A stretch of 64,000 nucleotides of DNA, from the NCBI GenBank assembly GCA_028023455.1, contig JAQFVV010012420.1:932001-996000 (forward strand), written 5' to 3'. Shown here one piece after another: positions 11,650-23,739 of the stretch. The position numbers were made by a program, and so were the translations under genes. Numbering within the stretch: the stretch's first letter is position 1; the number at the start of each line of letters is the position of its first letter. The notes below the pieces were generated by a model. The model saw nothing but the letters and a program-made list of their open reading frames with translations, did not search any database and had not been told where the DNA came from. Origin of the DNA: Epiperipatus broadwayi. Taxonomy: Eukaryota; Onychophora; Udeonychophora; Euonychophora; Peripatidae.

Positions 11650-11785
11650 GTTTTATCTATGTCACTTTATTCAAACTATTTGTTTCACAAGAGAGTGCTG
11701 CTGATATTAAAAAGTAACATTTGGTGACAGTGATATTTTATAATTGAATTTCAGGTCACAATATGCAACTGGTCCTACATTAAGA
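11650..11785. repeat. second copy of the 7.6-kb inverted-repeat family (one arm)
   Basis: It shares cactttattca, tttgtttcacaag, tgctg, gatattttataattgaatttcagg and caatatgcaactg with 7742-7858 in the same order. Only the right half of the palindrome is present. Confidence 0.7.
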
Positions 11786-11827
11786 ATATGTATTATATTT
11801 TGTTATTATTATTTAAATTATTAGCCG

Positions 11828-12130
11828 TAGCAAACTCTCCATACAGTAGTGCCATTCAGTGCAAACCTTAGTAATTAATGAATGCAGGAAGGTTTGTGCA
11901 TAAAATCCCCATCTAATGCCTACTCATTCAATATCCCCAGCTCATGGCTTTCATTAGTGAGGTGCTTTGGATCTGAGAGTACTGCATCTAGAGCTAAGTT
12001 AGAAAGTAATCTAGGGATATTGGATGAGTAGGCACTAGATGGGAAGTTTATGCACAAATCTTTCTGCATACATTGATTACTAACACTTGCAATAGGTATC
12101 ACTAGTGTATGGAGTTTGCTAATAACAGTT
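11828..12130. repeat. foldback repeat, copy 1 (both arms)
   Basis: The left arm (11832-11940) begins gcaaactctccatacagtag and includes gtttgtgcataaaatcccc and tgcctactcattcaatatcc. The right arm (about 12010-12122) is the reverse complement, with ggatattggatgagtaggca and ending gtatggagtttgc. The spacer has ctttcattagtgagg and tctgagagtactgcatct, which recur in all copies. Other copies are at 21.8, 22.4, 33.3, 61.4, 63.1, 63.4 and 63.8 kb. No coding capacity. Confidence 0.85.
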
Positions 12131-12411
12131 TGTGTAAACATAGGAAATGGTGATCATATGATATTAAAGTTGCAGGTACATAGCCATTAAATTGATATAT
12201 GAATCCATTATTATTTTGATTTTCTACTTGATTATGAGATAATAATAATAAACCCCAAAAACTTATAATGTCATTAAATTTGTATTCGGAAATGCAATTA
12301 AAATGCTGAAAACTATGATAGGCACCCAAAACTTTAATTTTTTTTTTTTTGTGTTATTAATAATGCATTTCTAAATATAGTTATATACATATAATTTTAT
12401 AAACATTTCTT

Positions 12412-13430
12412 CAGTGATTAAAGCATTGGATCATCAAGGTGTAGATCCAGGATATTGTCATATTTTAAAGAATATTTATAAAAACGCAACAGCAACAATT
12501 AGATTACATAATGATAGTAGGAAAATCAGCATTGAAAAGGGTGTAAGACAGGATGACTCTATATCTCCAAAACTTTTTACAGCAATGCTGCAAGAAGTAT
12601 TTTGTGGATTAAAATGGGAAGCTAAAGGAGTGAAAGTAAATGGAGATTATTTAAGTCATTTAGATTTTTCAGATGATGTAGTTGTTTTTGCAAATAATGC
12701 TTTAGAGCTACAGGAAATGTTGCAGGAGTTATCAGATGAAAGTAGGACTAAAGATAAATGTTAAAAAAACTAACGTAATGTTTAACAGATTTTCTCAAAA
12801 TATGAAAATAAAGATTGATTATGATGAGTTAAAAGAAGTTAACAGTTACAAATACCTTGGTCAGATTATTAATACAGATGGAAATATAATGGATGAAATT
12901 AATCATAGAATTAAACTTGGTTGGAGTGCTTTTGGTAGAAATAACTTGATACTAAAAGGAAATATGACTATGTGTTTGAAAAGAAAGGTTTTTAATAAAT
13001 GTGTTTTGCCAGTTCTTACTTATGGATCTGAGACTTGGACACTTAATAGAAGAGCAATGCAGAGACTTCAGACCACTCAAAGAAGTATGGAGAGATGCAT
13101 GTTGGGAGTAACAAAAAGGGATTGAAAACGCAATGTATGGGTAAGAGAACAAACAGGTGTTACTGACCTCATTGAAAAAATTAAAAGACTGAAGTGGAGT
13201 TGGGCTGGACATATTGTTAGAAGAGATGATAATAGATGGATAATTGAAATTTTAAACTGGATTCCAAGAGATTGTAAAAGATCCAGAAAGAGACCACATG
13301 TGAGATGGATGGATGAAATAAGAAAGTGTGCAGGGGTGAAGTGGAGAAGAGAAGCTAAAGATAGGAAAAGATGGATTGAACTTGGAGAGACCTTCATCCT
13401 GCAGTGGATTGATAATGGTTGATGATGATA
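12412..13430 (+). pseudogene. LINE 3' fragment: RT and C-terminal domain, young copy
   Basis: This is a 5'-truncated non-LTR retrotransposon starting inside the reverse transcriptase. Recognisable parts in order: NIYKNATATIRLHNDSRK, then GVRQDDSISPKLFTA, then LDFSDDVVVFANN (catalytic box with FSDD in place of the usual FADD), INVKKTNVMFN, YLGQIINTDGN, YGSETWTLNRRAMQRLQ, then WAGHIVRRDDNRW and GETFILQWIDNG at the end. There is one frameshift near 12740 (beside gatgaaagtagg) and one in-frame TGA at 13123-13125. The 3' end runs into gttgatgatgatata, a short TGA-repeat tail also seen in other copies, which suits RTE-like elements. It would make cDNA of its own RNA. This is the best-preserved copy of this LINE here. 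Confidence 0.9.
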
Positions 13431-14249
13431 TATAATTTAAATCATATTATTTGAGTGCAGTTGAAAGATGTTCATAATGTTTATTTATTCCTTTTCAGCC
13501 AGGTGGGAAAAATACTGTATCATCATATTTTCTTTATCCTAAATAGTAGCCTATGAAAGATGTCTAGATAAACTATTAATTTTAATGACCTCAACAGTTA
13601 TTATATTTATGAGGAAATATTATTCAAATGGGCATACTGTAAAAATCATTTACAAGTCAAACTTTCTAAAATTATTTCAACATTAATGTAGATACTAATC
13701 AGATCAAAAATTAATTCACTTTCATCTGATCTTCAACATCTTTCTTTAGCAGATCAATCATATATATATATATATTATATAAAGAGAAATGTTAAATTTA
13801 GCAGTGACCTTAGCAAAGTCTCAATTTAACCAGCTCACAATTTCAGATAACAACTTAAAGACACAAGTTTCTTTAAATTTCACAATCCTATAAACAAACA
13901 ATTGCCACAGAGTATACAGTATTGAGAATATATAATATTTATGAAGTAATAATCTTCAAGTATGAATACAAGAATCCATTAGAATATAAACTTTCTAGAA
14001 TCACATTAAATTTAATAATAAAAATATCTTCTTACACCAATGGAATCGACTAGTCAGATGATATTGTTGAGCTGATCATTAAATCATTTATGTTGAAAAA
14101 TTTCAAAGCAAAATTTGAATCAATACTTATTCCTTACATTCTCAATTGAAATTAGAAATATTTTCTATACATGAAATTATTACTAATTTGAAATTACATT
14201 TCAGTTGTTTTGCAATTCTTTTTTTCAGAAAAATGCATTTAATTTATTA
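13431..14249. other. AT-rich non-coding DNA
   Basis: I see no gene or recognisable element, only a short (at)n run near 13762. Confidence 0.5.
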
Positions 14250-14782
14250 AATAGGATTTGATCCCAAACTTTAAAGCTTCCTTCAGTCATACACTCTATC
14301 TAATAAAACCGATACACATGACCACATACATGTGAAAAAGATGAATGATCCTCAATACATGTATTTCATGCTGAATCAGCACTCATCTGTTAGTCTGGAT
14401 CATAATCTTCCACACACATATATAATCAGTACTCATTTTATATTAAGATAGCAAATCTACATGCTTTAATCCTCTCCACTCTCTAACTCTTCAGCCATCC
14501 ATATCACTGAAAATCCAATGATGGAACGCTCAAAGCCCTTGATGATGCCAATATTATAGTCATACCCACGTTGAACTGTCCATTAAAATGTGTAAAATTT
14601 GCTATCTTAATATATATGTGGAAAATGATGATCGGGATCAGCTGATGAGTGCTGGTTCAGGATGAAATATATATATATTGGAGATCATTTATCTTTTTCA
14701 CATGTATGTGGTCATGTGTATCAGTTATATTGGATAGAGTGGATGACTGAAGAGAGCTTGAAAGTCTGGGTTTAAAACCTCT
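14250..14782. repeat. head-to-head pair of tRNA-derived SINE-like arms
   Basis: Left arm 14250-14455 and right arm 14590-14782 are inverted copies: tacacatgaccacatacatg against catgtatgtggtcatgtgta, and agcaaatctac against aaatttgct. Each arm has Pol III-like boxes pointing outward. On the right are an A box, TTATATTGGATAGAGTGG (14725), and a B box, GGGTTTAAAACC (14768). On the left (minus strand) are GGTTTTATTAGATAGAGTG and GGGATCAAATCC. The same composite occurs at 58281-58670, so the pair moves or was copied as a unit. Confidence 0.7.
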
Positions 14783-15990
14783 TTAATTACATCTGGGTTA
14801 AGTATATATACTATACTTGTATTCTAATATTACATTTAATTTATTATGGATTATTTTTTTATTGCATTTATATAACACACTTAATCCAATTATTATCATC
14901 AATTAATTTCTTACATGCATTTAATTTTTTACGATGAATTACTTTTTTTTACTCTTTTATTTAATATACCTAAAGCAAATAATACATTTCTCACGGAATA
15001 TTTTTTTGTATTGCTCTACTCTCTAAAAGATTGTTTAGTAAATTCACTAATAAATACATACACTTGATTTTTTATGGATTAATTTCTTTATTGCTTTTTT
15101 CTATAGCACCATCTGGAAGGTACATCATGAAACATTAGATCACATAATGTGTAACAGTATCATGCAATACTAAATGTTTTCTTAGTATTCTTTACTTAAT
15201 ATCTCTTGAAATAATCTATTATTACAAAAGACAAAGTTCAATTTTTGACACTGAACTAGCTTCAATTAGCATTTGTCTTGATAATAATTTTAAAATGAAA
15301 TGTTGCTACAAAAATCTTTAGCAAGATTATCAAAAATTTTTGTATAAAGTGTGCAAAAAAATAAAACATGATTTACCTAAGTTCTTTATAGATACAGAAG
15401 AAGGTTGTTATATATTATTATGCTTAAAAATTGATACAATAAAATCAGGCAGAGATTCAATGGTGAACAGTTACTTGTGCAGATTTATGACTCATTGAAT
15501 TTAGCTATGGTGCAATTTCTATTACCACACATATTTTGCAATTACATTCTATTGCATGAGCTTGGTAATACTTCACAATCATTTCAAGAACTTTGAGATA
15601 TCTGGATACTTCTTTTGACCTTTAGTTTTGTTGTCCATTGTTCTAAATACTATTTATCAAATGTTTTCTGTAGAAATTTGTGGCTTTATCATTATCTTAG
15701 AATGGATTTATCTAGCTGACATTTGTCTTACTGCTTCAGATCTTTTCACCTAATTACTGGTAACATTTTCCTTTTTTTTTTTTCAGAAAAATATATTAAT
15801 GCAAATAGGATGTGATTTAATATATTGATCAAAGCATTCAAACATATGTCCATCTGCTAATATAATAGGATTAATGACAATAGAGTTGTGTAAATGAAAT
15901 TTTTTTCCTCTTCCAATAGATATTTACAATCATGATAGACAAAAATAAATAATGATCCTTATTCCCAGGAGACTATAAAGTTTCCAGTCA
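14783..15990. other. AT-rich non-coding DNA
   Basis: There is no recognisable gene. 15240-15700 is slightly less AT-rich and may be an old unrecognised element; I could not match either strand to a family. Confidence 0.4.
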
Positions 15991-17008
15991 AGGCAGCAGT
16001 TGATGGCCAAAGGCAGAGGGTGTTAAAAATCAACTGAATGCAGAGCCAGGTTGCCAACTGATGATAACTTTTTATTTAGGTACTTACAAATGCAGATCAC
16101 TTTCAAGTGAAAAAAGATTCTTGTAAGAATTGGAAGAAGAACTGTCTCATATTAAATGGGATATTGTTGGACTTTGTGAAGTTAGAAGAAAAGATGAAGA
16201 GACAATTGATTTAAAAAGTGGATGTTGTAAATAAAAAGTGTAATACCAACATTGCGAAGATTGATGCTCTATCGGACAAAGTGGCAAGATTAGTTATTTA
16301 ACTTAATAGCAGATATCAAATGCAGATAATTCAGATTTATGCCCCAACAAGTTTTCAGTGTGATGAAGTTGAGAATTTTATATGGATGTACAAAAAGGTT
16401 TTGATCTGCCAAACAATATTTTAAAATTGTCATGGAAGACCTTAATGCTAGAATTGCTAAGCCATTAAAAGATGAAAGTGCTGTAGGTAAATTTGATTAT
16501 GATGATAGAAATGAGAGGACATAGACTTGTGGAGTTTTCAGATAAAAAGAAACTTTATATTATGAATTCTTTTTTAGAGAAAAATGTTAAATACAAATGG
16601 ACATGAAAACATCCATTGCAGAACTGGATTATATTTTAACTAACAGAAAATATATATTTCAAGATTCCTAATGTTCTTAACAAATTCAACACTGGAAGTG
16701 ATCATCGATTAGTAAGATACATTTAATATAAAACAACAGATAACTAAATTATTAAGAAAAACAATATTCACAATTGACATTCCTAATCTTCAGAAACATT
16801 CCAAAGAATTTAAATTAGAACTTGCTATCATTTTCAAATATTAACAGATTTTGAACATAATTCAAATTTGAACAAATTCAATAGAAAGATAACTGATACA
16901 CTTTTAAAAACTACAACAAAGGTAGCTGATACAAAACAATTGACCAGTAAAATTTCTTATGGAAGTAATATAATTTTCTACTTCTTCTTTTCCTATGTAT
17001 TGATTTCT

Positions 17009-17154
17009 ATTTTAACATATACCATTTACACCTTTCTTAAACACTTTATTAATACTTTTATTTATATCAAACTAACAGTTTCGACTGTCCTGCAATCGTT
17101 AAAAGTATTGATAAAGTGTTTAAGAAAGGTGTAAATGGTATGATATGTTAAAAT
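17009..17154. repeat. inverted repeat, arms about 52 bp, in LINE spacer
   Basis: The left arm (17009-17059) has ccatttacacctttcttaaa and cactttattaatactttt. The right arm (17101-17154) is its near-exact reverse complement, including tttaagaaaggtgtaaatgg. The spacer is about 41 bp. It probably arose by local inverted duplication of LINE sequence, because the right arm reads smoothly into the LINE. Confidence 0.9.
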
Positions 17155-17231
17155 TTCTTTCAAGATAAGACAATTTATGAAGAAAAGAAGGAATATAAAA
17201 ATGATGCATTAAAGAGGATTGAATATCTCAA

Positions 17232-17287
17232 ATTTTGTAAAGTGGTATAAAAAAAGAGTTGATTCTTTTTTGCACCACTTTACAAAA
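17232..17287. repeat. short hairpin in LINE
   Basis: attttgtaaagtgg and ccactttacaaaat are inverted around a spacer of about 28 bases. The matching position in the minus-strand copy (38615-38655) has only one arm-like motif, so this may be copy-specific. Confidence 0.7.
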
Positions 17288-19098
17288 TGATATAAGAAAG
17301 TATAATTGTGAACTAGCAAAGAAAGCTGTAGAAGAAAATAAAAGCCTCAAGAATATAAAACAATATCTTGGTATTGGTAAAAAACTTATTTCTGCAATAA
17401 GAAAAAAGACTGAACTATTACTAAAAACAGAGATGACATGAAATATACAGAAGAGTTCTATCAAGAATTGTATATCAATAAAAAACAAGGAAAAGTACCT
17501 TCTACAACTACTATATCTTCTGAATTGCCCAGGATTTTAAATGAAAAAGTGAGACGTGCGATTAAATTTATGAAGTAGGGAAAAGCTCCGGGTAATGATG
17601 GAATTATAATTGATATCTTAAAAGAAGCAGGGGAAGAAATAGAAAAAAAATGGCAAAATTATATACCAAATGTCTAAATAATATGTACCAGATAATTGGA
17701 AAAATGCAGTACTAATATTAATATTTAAAAATGGTGATAAACAAGATATTAGAAATTATAGACCTATCAGTCTTTTATCAATTTTATACAAAATTTTTAC
17801 CAAAATAGTTACAACTTGTCTACATTGAACTTTGGATTTTAACCAACCAAAAAAATAAACTGGATTTAAAAATGGGTTTAGTATAGTGAATCACATTCAA
17901 GTAGTGAAAGAAGTTATAGAAAGACCAATGAATATGAGTTGCCATTATGCTTTGGATTTGTAGTTTATGAAAAGGCATTTGATACTACAAGCATTGTTTC
18001 GGTAATTAAAGCATCAATGCCTAGATCCAGGATATTGTTATATTTTGAAGAATATTTATAAAAATGCAATAATTAGATTACATAATGATACTAGGAAGAT
18101 TAACCCTGAGAAGAATGTACGACAGAGTGATTCCGTATGTCCAAAACTTTTTACAGCAGTATTTTGTGGATTAAAAAGAGAAGTTAAGAGAGTAAAAGTA
18201 AATGGAGATTATTTAAGTCATCTAGAGTTTGCAGATAGTGTAGTTATTTTTGCAAATAATGTTTTAGAGCTTCAAGAAATGTTGTTAAGAATTATCAGAT
18301 GAAAGTGAAAAAGCAGGATTAAAAATAAATGTTAACAAGACTAAAGTAATATTCAATGCATTTTCTCAAACAATGAAAATAAACACTGATAATAAGGAGT
18401 TAAAAGAAGTTATCAACTACAAATACTTTGGTCACATCATTATTACAGATGGAAATATAATGGATAATTAACCATAGAATTAAACTTGGTTGAAATGCTT
18501 TTGGTAGAAATAACTTAATATTAGGAAATATGCCTTTGTTTGAAAAAGGTTTTTAATAAATGTGATTTACCAGTTCTTACTTATAGATCTGAGATTTGGA
18601 CACTTAACAAAAGAGCAATGCAGAGACTTCAGATCACTTAATTTAGTATGGAGAGTTGTATGTTAGGAATAACAATAAGAAATCGAAAATGAAATACATG
18701 TGTAAGAGAACAAACAGGTGTTATTGAAATCATTGAAAGACTGGAGTTGGGCTGAACATATTGCTAGAAGAGGTGATAATAGATGACAGTTAAAATCTTA
18801 AACCGGTTTCCAAGAAATAAAAAAATACCACATGTAAGATGGATGGATGAAATAAGAGTGTGCTGGGATGATGTGAAAAAAAGAGACTAGAGATTGGAGA
18901 TGTATTGAACTTGGGGAGACCTTCATCCTGCAGTGGATCGACAGTAGTTGAAAATGATGATGACGATGTTGCCCTAATTAGTATAAAATGCCAATCATTT
19001 AGATGACTTATTTGAATATTTGTTTGCTTTTATATTTTTTACAATATTTATAACTAATTTATCTTTGATGATTTGTGTATTTCTGATACATCTTTTCC

Positions 19099-19571
19099 TT
19101 CTAAGTCAGTGGTGCATAACTTGTAGGGGTCGCAAAATTTTTAAGAAATCTTCTTAAGTTTTAGATAATGATAAGTTACTTTTTTTTTTTTTTGAAAGAA
19201 TTTAATTTTTAAAAATAGATAAAAATCACAAGAAAATAAATTGTTTTTGTATGATAAGTTGTTTTTTTTTTTGAAAGAATTTAATTTTTAAAAATAGATA
19301 AAAATCACATGAAGATAAATTATTTTTGTATGGATATTTTTTTGTGTGAATGTACGATTTGTTTCAAAAATTTCATTTCAAATTATATGTACTTAATAAT
19401 AAAATAGTAGAAATATAAATTTGTATATTAATTAAAACTATCTTCATATTTATAATTTTGGCATAATAAAAACAAATAATGTGGCACGTCATATTTTCGT
19501 CCAAGGGAGATGGAAGTGTAAAAAGGCGGTTGCAAATGTAAAAAAGATGATTGCATACTACTGTTCTAGGC
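19099..19571. mobile_element. hAT-type MITE with tandem internal repeat
   Basis: The left terminus CAGTGGTGCATAA (19107) and right terminus TTGCATACTACTG (ending 19563) are inverted with a few mismatches and resemble the CAGTGG ends of many hAT elements. Flanking octamers ttctaagt (19099-19106) and ttctaggc (19564-19571) match at six of eight positions, an aged 8-bp duplication. There is no coding capacity. Inside, a unit of about 75 bp (gaaagaatttaatttttaaa and on) is repeated twice between about 19170 and 19325. Confidence 0.65.
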
Positions 19572-21130
19572 GATAAATTTATATGACAAGCAATGGTTAT
19601 TATGTATATGTCTAGATATTCTGAAAATTAAGTTTAGTACTGTAAATTTTGGTAAAAGTTGCTATAATCAAATATTAAAAAGGCATATTATAATTAACTA
19701 TAATTTGCTAATAAAAGATAAGCTATGAGTTCAATGCTAAAGATATTTCATTTTTTCATAGTAAAAGCTGATCATATTAGAATAATATTCTATTATCAAT
19801 GCATTTTTACTTATCTGACATTATCCTGGAGTTTTACCAACCAGCTAAGAATTGTCAGATATTCATCCAAAGGCTGAATTGGCTACGAGTCAGTTATCTA
19901 AAAAAAATCTTGAGCTTACTGGTAAATCATCTTTATAAAAAATATTCAAATTCATCAAGGAATTTAAGATCAAGGAAATGACAAATTTATGCATACAACG
20001 AACGTAACAAGAGGCCCTTACAGTTGGCTATCGCTTTCAAAATTATTGCTTAAAAAAACCTGTTATTAAACGCTCGGGAAATCACGGGGCATTCGGCACA
20101 GGAAGTGACAGATTGAATTTTATATCTGAATTTAAATACACAAAGCATAGAAAGTTATAATATATTAAAGTTTAAGAAACTTGATGAAGCGATAATCTTA
20201 ATATAATGTTATTATATTTGAAAAAGATTAACGTTTGAATAATATTTATATTTTTAAATTATATAATTAAAAACATTTTAAATTTATATTTTTTGAAATC
20301 ATGATTGCATAATAAATTTTATAGAATGTTTTTTATTATAGTTAAAACTGCTAATATTAAAAGCATTTACTATTTTGACCACTATTATGAGTTTCAACTT
20401 TTTTTTGTCATGTGACTAACATGAGTCATCGGCAAAAAAATTAATTCAACTTTTCATAACTCGAGTAGTTAATTTAGCAATATTTTTTTTTAAAATGTAG
20501 GTTAAAAAAGAATAGAAAGAATTGAGAAACCTAAAATAGTAAAAGAAAACTGCTATCACGGTTATATTAAAATTAGTGAATAAAAAATTGAAAATCGATA
20601 TTCCATGTTAGCTTATTAGATGAAATCATTCTTTGCTTCGAAAGCATACTTCCGACAGATTTTGAATATTAAGCGTTAGAAATGCCAACTCAAACAAACG
20701 AAGGCAACATATATAAGGATCCCCCCTCCAAATTTCAATAACCATAATGAATTTTTTTAGCACCCTTTTATAAAGTAGCATGAGTAAGAAGTGGTGGAGT
20801 GAATAATTTGTATATGTAAAAAATCTTTCCCGGAAATGAAATACCATACAATAGCTAGCAACGAGTTGTCCCAATTTTGGATGTTATAAAAAAAATATTT
20901 GTACTACATTTTAATTATAAATCCGCTAACACATATTTTTTCATATAAAGTAGTTTGTTACAGAATTATAAAATAAATTGTTTACTAAAGATGTATTTAA
21001 TTAAAGTGATAAACCTTTAATAATAAACTACGTAAAATGAACAATTTTTATTAATTAATTGTAAAATATTCTTATAAGTAATATATGCGAGTAATATGCT
21101 AAAAATTAATCGATACAGATTACTACTTCA
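19572..21130. other. AT-rich non-coding DNA
   Basis: There is no recognisable gene. 19980-20120 is locally richer in G+C (aagaggcccttacagttgg, tcacggggcattcgg) but has no sustained frame. A short-frame stretch at 20626-20874 (minus) has no family signature. Confidence 0.4.
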
Positions 21131-21189
21131 ATTGAAAAAGAACTGTTAGAAGTACAAGCTGTTTCAGAAAAACACTGGACAACGGAGAA

Positions 21190-21780
21190 GTCAGAGAATA
21201 CCAGAAACAAGTACGCATGCCCACTATCGTTTACAACACATTTCATTCAATTAATCATATTAAATTATGAAATATTTTTAGGAAATTAGATGAACCTAGC
21301 ATTTAATTTATATATATCTTTACTAACGTAGATGCTACAGTTAGAACAACCTACGGAAGAAAACATATAGATTCGTGATTAACAAAAAAAACAAAAAAAC
21401 GGATATTTAAGATAGTATAAAGATCTGAAGATCTTTATTAGGAAAGATTAAAAAACACCAATAAAAAGTTATATTTAAAGTAGTCATCTCATAAACAAAG
21501 ATTATGATGATAACGTGACTTTAAAACTGATGATGAAGTCATAAAAGTTGTTGTAATTTTTTTGTTTCTTTAGATCATTTATGATTACAAAAACAACAAG
21601 AGGTAGCTTCAGCCTATCACTGATCAAAACTACAATGAACAGTTAGGTTCACTACCACAACATGTACAGTCTTGTTAAGATTTTTCACTTTAGTTCTGAG
21701 CAGAGATAGCCAATATCAGAAGCAAGTACACATGCCCACTATCAATCACAACATATTTGATTCAACTAAAACCACTAAAA
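21190..21780. repeat. duplicated segment, copy A
   Basis: Starting near 21264 it shares with 22550-23010 the words aggaaattagatgaacctag, gtagatgct, ttagaacaac, tatggaagaa-like, ttattaggaaag, aaaactgatgatgaag and tatcactgatcaaaac, in the same order. A subrepeat, agtacacatgcccactatc, occurs at about 21210 and 21730. Both copies lie beside foldback-repeat arms. No family recognised. Confidence 0.75.
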
Positions 21781-21827
21781 CATCACACGATCCTCATTTT
21801 CTATGCTTACATAAGCTGTTAAAACAC

Positions 21828-22100
21828 TAGCAAACTCCATACTGTAGTGCCACCTAGAACAAGTCTTAGTAATCAATGAATGCAAGAAGGTTTGTGCATA
21901 AAATCACTATTTAGTGCCTCCTCGTACAATATCTCCAGACTATTGTCTAGCCTGGGGCTTTTATCAATGAAAAGTTTTGGGTCTAATGCAACTCTCCGGC
22001 TGCCATCTTTTATTTGTTTAGTTAAGTATAAAGCTACAAATCCAGGATGAAAACATTGGATGGCACTACTGTATGGAGAGTTTGGTACTGTTTTAATAGC
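21828..22100. repeat. foldback repeat, copy 2
   Basis: The left arm (21828-21945) has tagcaaactccatactgtag and gtttgtgcataaaatcact. The right end (about 22055-22090) has ggcactactgtatggagagt. The middle differs from copy 1, with an insertion carrying ctccggctgccatc. No coding capacity. Confidence 0.8.
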
Positions 22101-22139
22101 TTGTGTAAACATAGAAAATGGTAATTATATAATATTATA

Positions 22140-22545
22140 GTGTTTTTATACCAATTCTGCCCATAGGATGATGGCAACTGTGGTTTGTAAAAAATAAAGA
22201 CACCAAAATGTATAGGTACTGAACTGGGTTCAGATCTATATGATTATACAAGCAAATGAGCTTGGACTGAAAACATTATTGTGTTTTCTTCTTGTACTCA
22301 CAGCTCTATAGTTAACTAAATAGGTCAAACATGACTGTCGGAGGATTGCATTAGATTCTAAAATGTGGGTGCAGTGCTCTCAGATCTAAGGCTTCTCACT
22401 GATAAAAGCCATAGGCTAGAAACTATTCAGGGGATATTGGATCAGTAGGCATTAAATATGAATTTTATGTATAAACATTCTCGCATCCATTGATTAGTAA
22501 GGCTTGCAGTGGGTGGCACCACTTTATGGAGAGTTTGCTACTGTT
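22140..22545. repeat. foldback repeat, internal module plus right arm (copy 3)
   Basis: 22151-22360 (accaattctgcccatagg to gaggattgcattagatt) matches 63640-63850. 22360-22545 is a right arm with ctcactgataaaagcc, ggggatattggatcagtagg and atggagagtttgct. The same internal-module-then-arm order at both sites shows they belong to one larger element. Confidence 0.8.
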
Positions 22546-22549
22546 TTAA

Positions 22550-23010
22550 TATTTGAACCTATTGATCATAGTAAATTATGGAGTGTTTTTAGAAAATTAG
22601 ATGAACCTAGTGATTAATTTTATTGGAGTAGATGCTGCAATTAGAACAACTTATGGAAGAAGATAAGTATAGATTTTTGATCAATGGAAGAAATATGGAA
22701 CCATAATTAGATGCACCAATAAAATAAAACTTTTGATGAATACAAAGAAGTCTAAAGACTTTTATTAGGAAAGTTAAAAAATGGAGTAAAAAGTTATATT
22801 TAATACTGATCTTGTAAAACAAAAAACTTATGAAGACAGAGATAGCACGTGACATTAAAACTGATGATGAAGATACAGGAGTCATTGTCATTTTTCTTAA
22901 ATAATTACAAAAAAAGCAGCAATCAAAAGATATGCTTGAGACTATCACCGACCAAAACAGCAATGGAAAGTATAATTTGAAAAATTTTTTTTTTACTTTA
23001 GTTCTGACCA
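22550..23010. repeat. duplicated segment, copy B
   Basis: Diverged second copy of the segment at 21264-21720, in the same orientation. The minus-strand open frame here (22607-23029) is Phe/Ser-rich, has no homology I can see and is not called as a gene. Confidence 0.7.
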
Positions 23011-23562
23011 GAGATAGCATATAATGCATCCTTTTAATGCTGTATTTGTTGTGCTGAACTATACATCTGGAACAGATGTTTGAAAATGTTGTAGACAGAA
23101 AAAATGAAGCACAAATAATTTGTTAGTGTCTTAATTTGATCTTTTTTGTGAAATAATTTAATGAAGCTTGCAAAGATATAAACGTTAAGAAAGTTATTGA
23201 AAGAAAAAACAGATCAGCAATAACATGGATGTTTTTCATCAAAACAATAAAGGATATTCTTTTGAGCAAATGAAAAACAAACAGTTGAAAAAATGTTATT
23301 TTTATGATCAGGAGACAACATTGATTTGATAGTAATAATAAAAATATTTTTTATAAAATTTAGAAAACATGCCCAAATCTTGACAGTCAGGATTATTAGT
23401 CATACCAAATTTTGTATTTTTTACACCTAAGTCAGTTAACCTCTTCATACAAATAATGGAAAAAATACATCCCTACACATTTATTAATAATAAAGAAATA
23501 TACATTACCTTATATGTAAATAAGAATTTATTTTATATAGCGTAGGTTTACAATTGTATTAC

Positions 23563-23735
23563 ATTCAAATATCAGCCTTTCAAGCTAATTGTGCATACGC
23601 GCTTTTGCAAGTGTTAATAATAATAAATGAATACTTTCTCTCCAATACAAGATATAGGAGAGAAAGTATTCATTTATTTTTATTAACACTCACAAAAGCA
23701 TATGCACAATTAGCTTGAAAGGCTGATATTTGAAT
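23563..23735. repeat. hairpin element, arms about 80 bp
   Basis: The left arm (23563-23643) begins attcaaatatcagcctttca. The right arm (23657-23735) is its reverse complement, with very few changes (cgcgc against catat near the middle). The loop is 13 bases. It looks like a small foldback MITE. Confidence 0.9.
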
Positions 23736-23739
23736 ATAT

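Larger units (their letters stand above)
16000..18965 (+). pseudogene. long degenerate LINE copy (endonuclease + RT)
   Basis: This is the longest copy of the LINE family, with many stops and frameshifts. The endonuclease starts near 16080 with GTYKCRSLSSEK, then ELEEELSHIKWDIVGLCEVR, DEETIDLKSG and IIQIYAPTSFQCDEVENF (16330). RT signatures follow: GKAPGNDGIIIDILKEAGEE (17580), the [13 protein letters not shown] region (17755), FIVYEKAFDT-like remains (17970), GDYLSHLEFADSVVIFANN (18200) and a WTLNKRAMQRLQ region (18600). The element ends near 18950 with gaaaatgatgatgacgatg, the same 3' tail type as the copy at 13.4 kb. An inverted repeat (17009-17154) sits in the spacer between endonuclease and RT. 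Confidence 0.9.

Noticed and set aside
12952-13397. Two minus-strand open frames
   Set aside because: Antisense shadows of the LINE C-terminal domain.
22607-23029. 140-codon minus-strand open frame
   Set aside because: Lies across the duplicated non-coding segment; the other copy at 21.3-21.7 kb is not open, and composition is Phe/Ser/Ile-rich.
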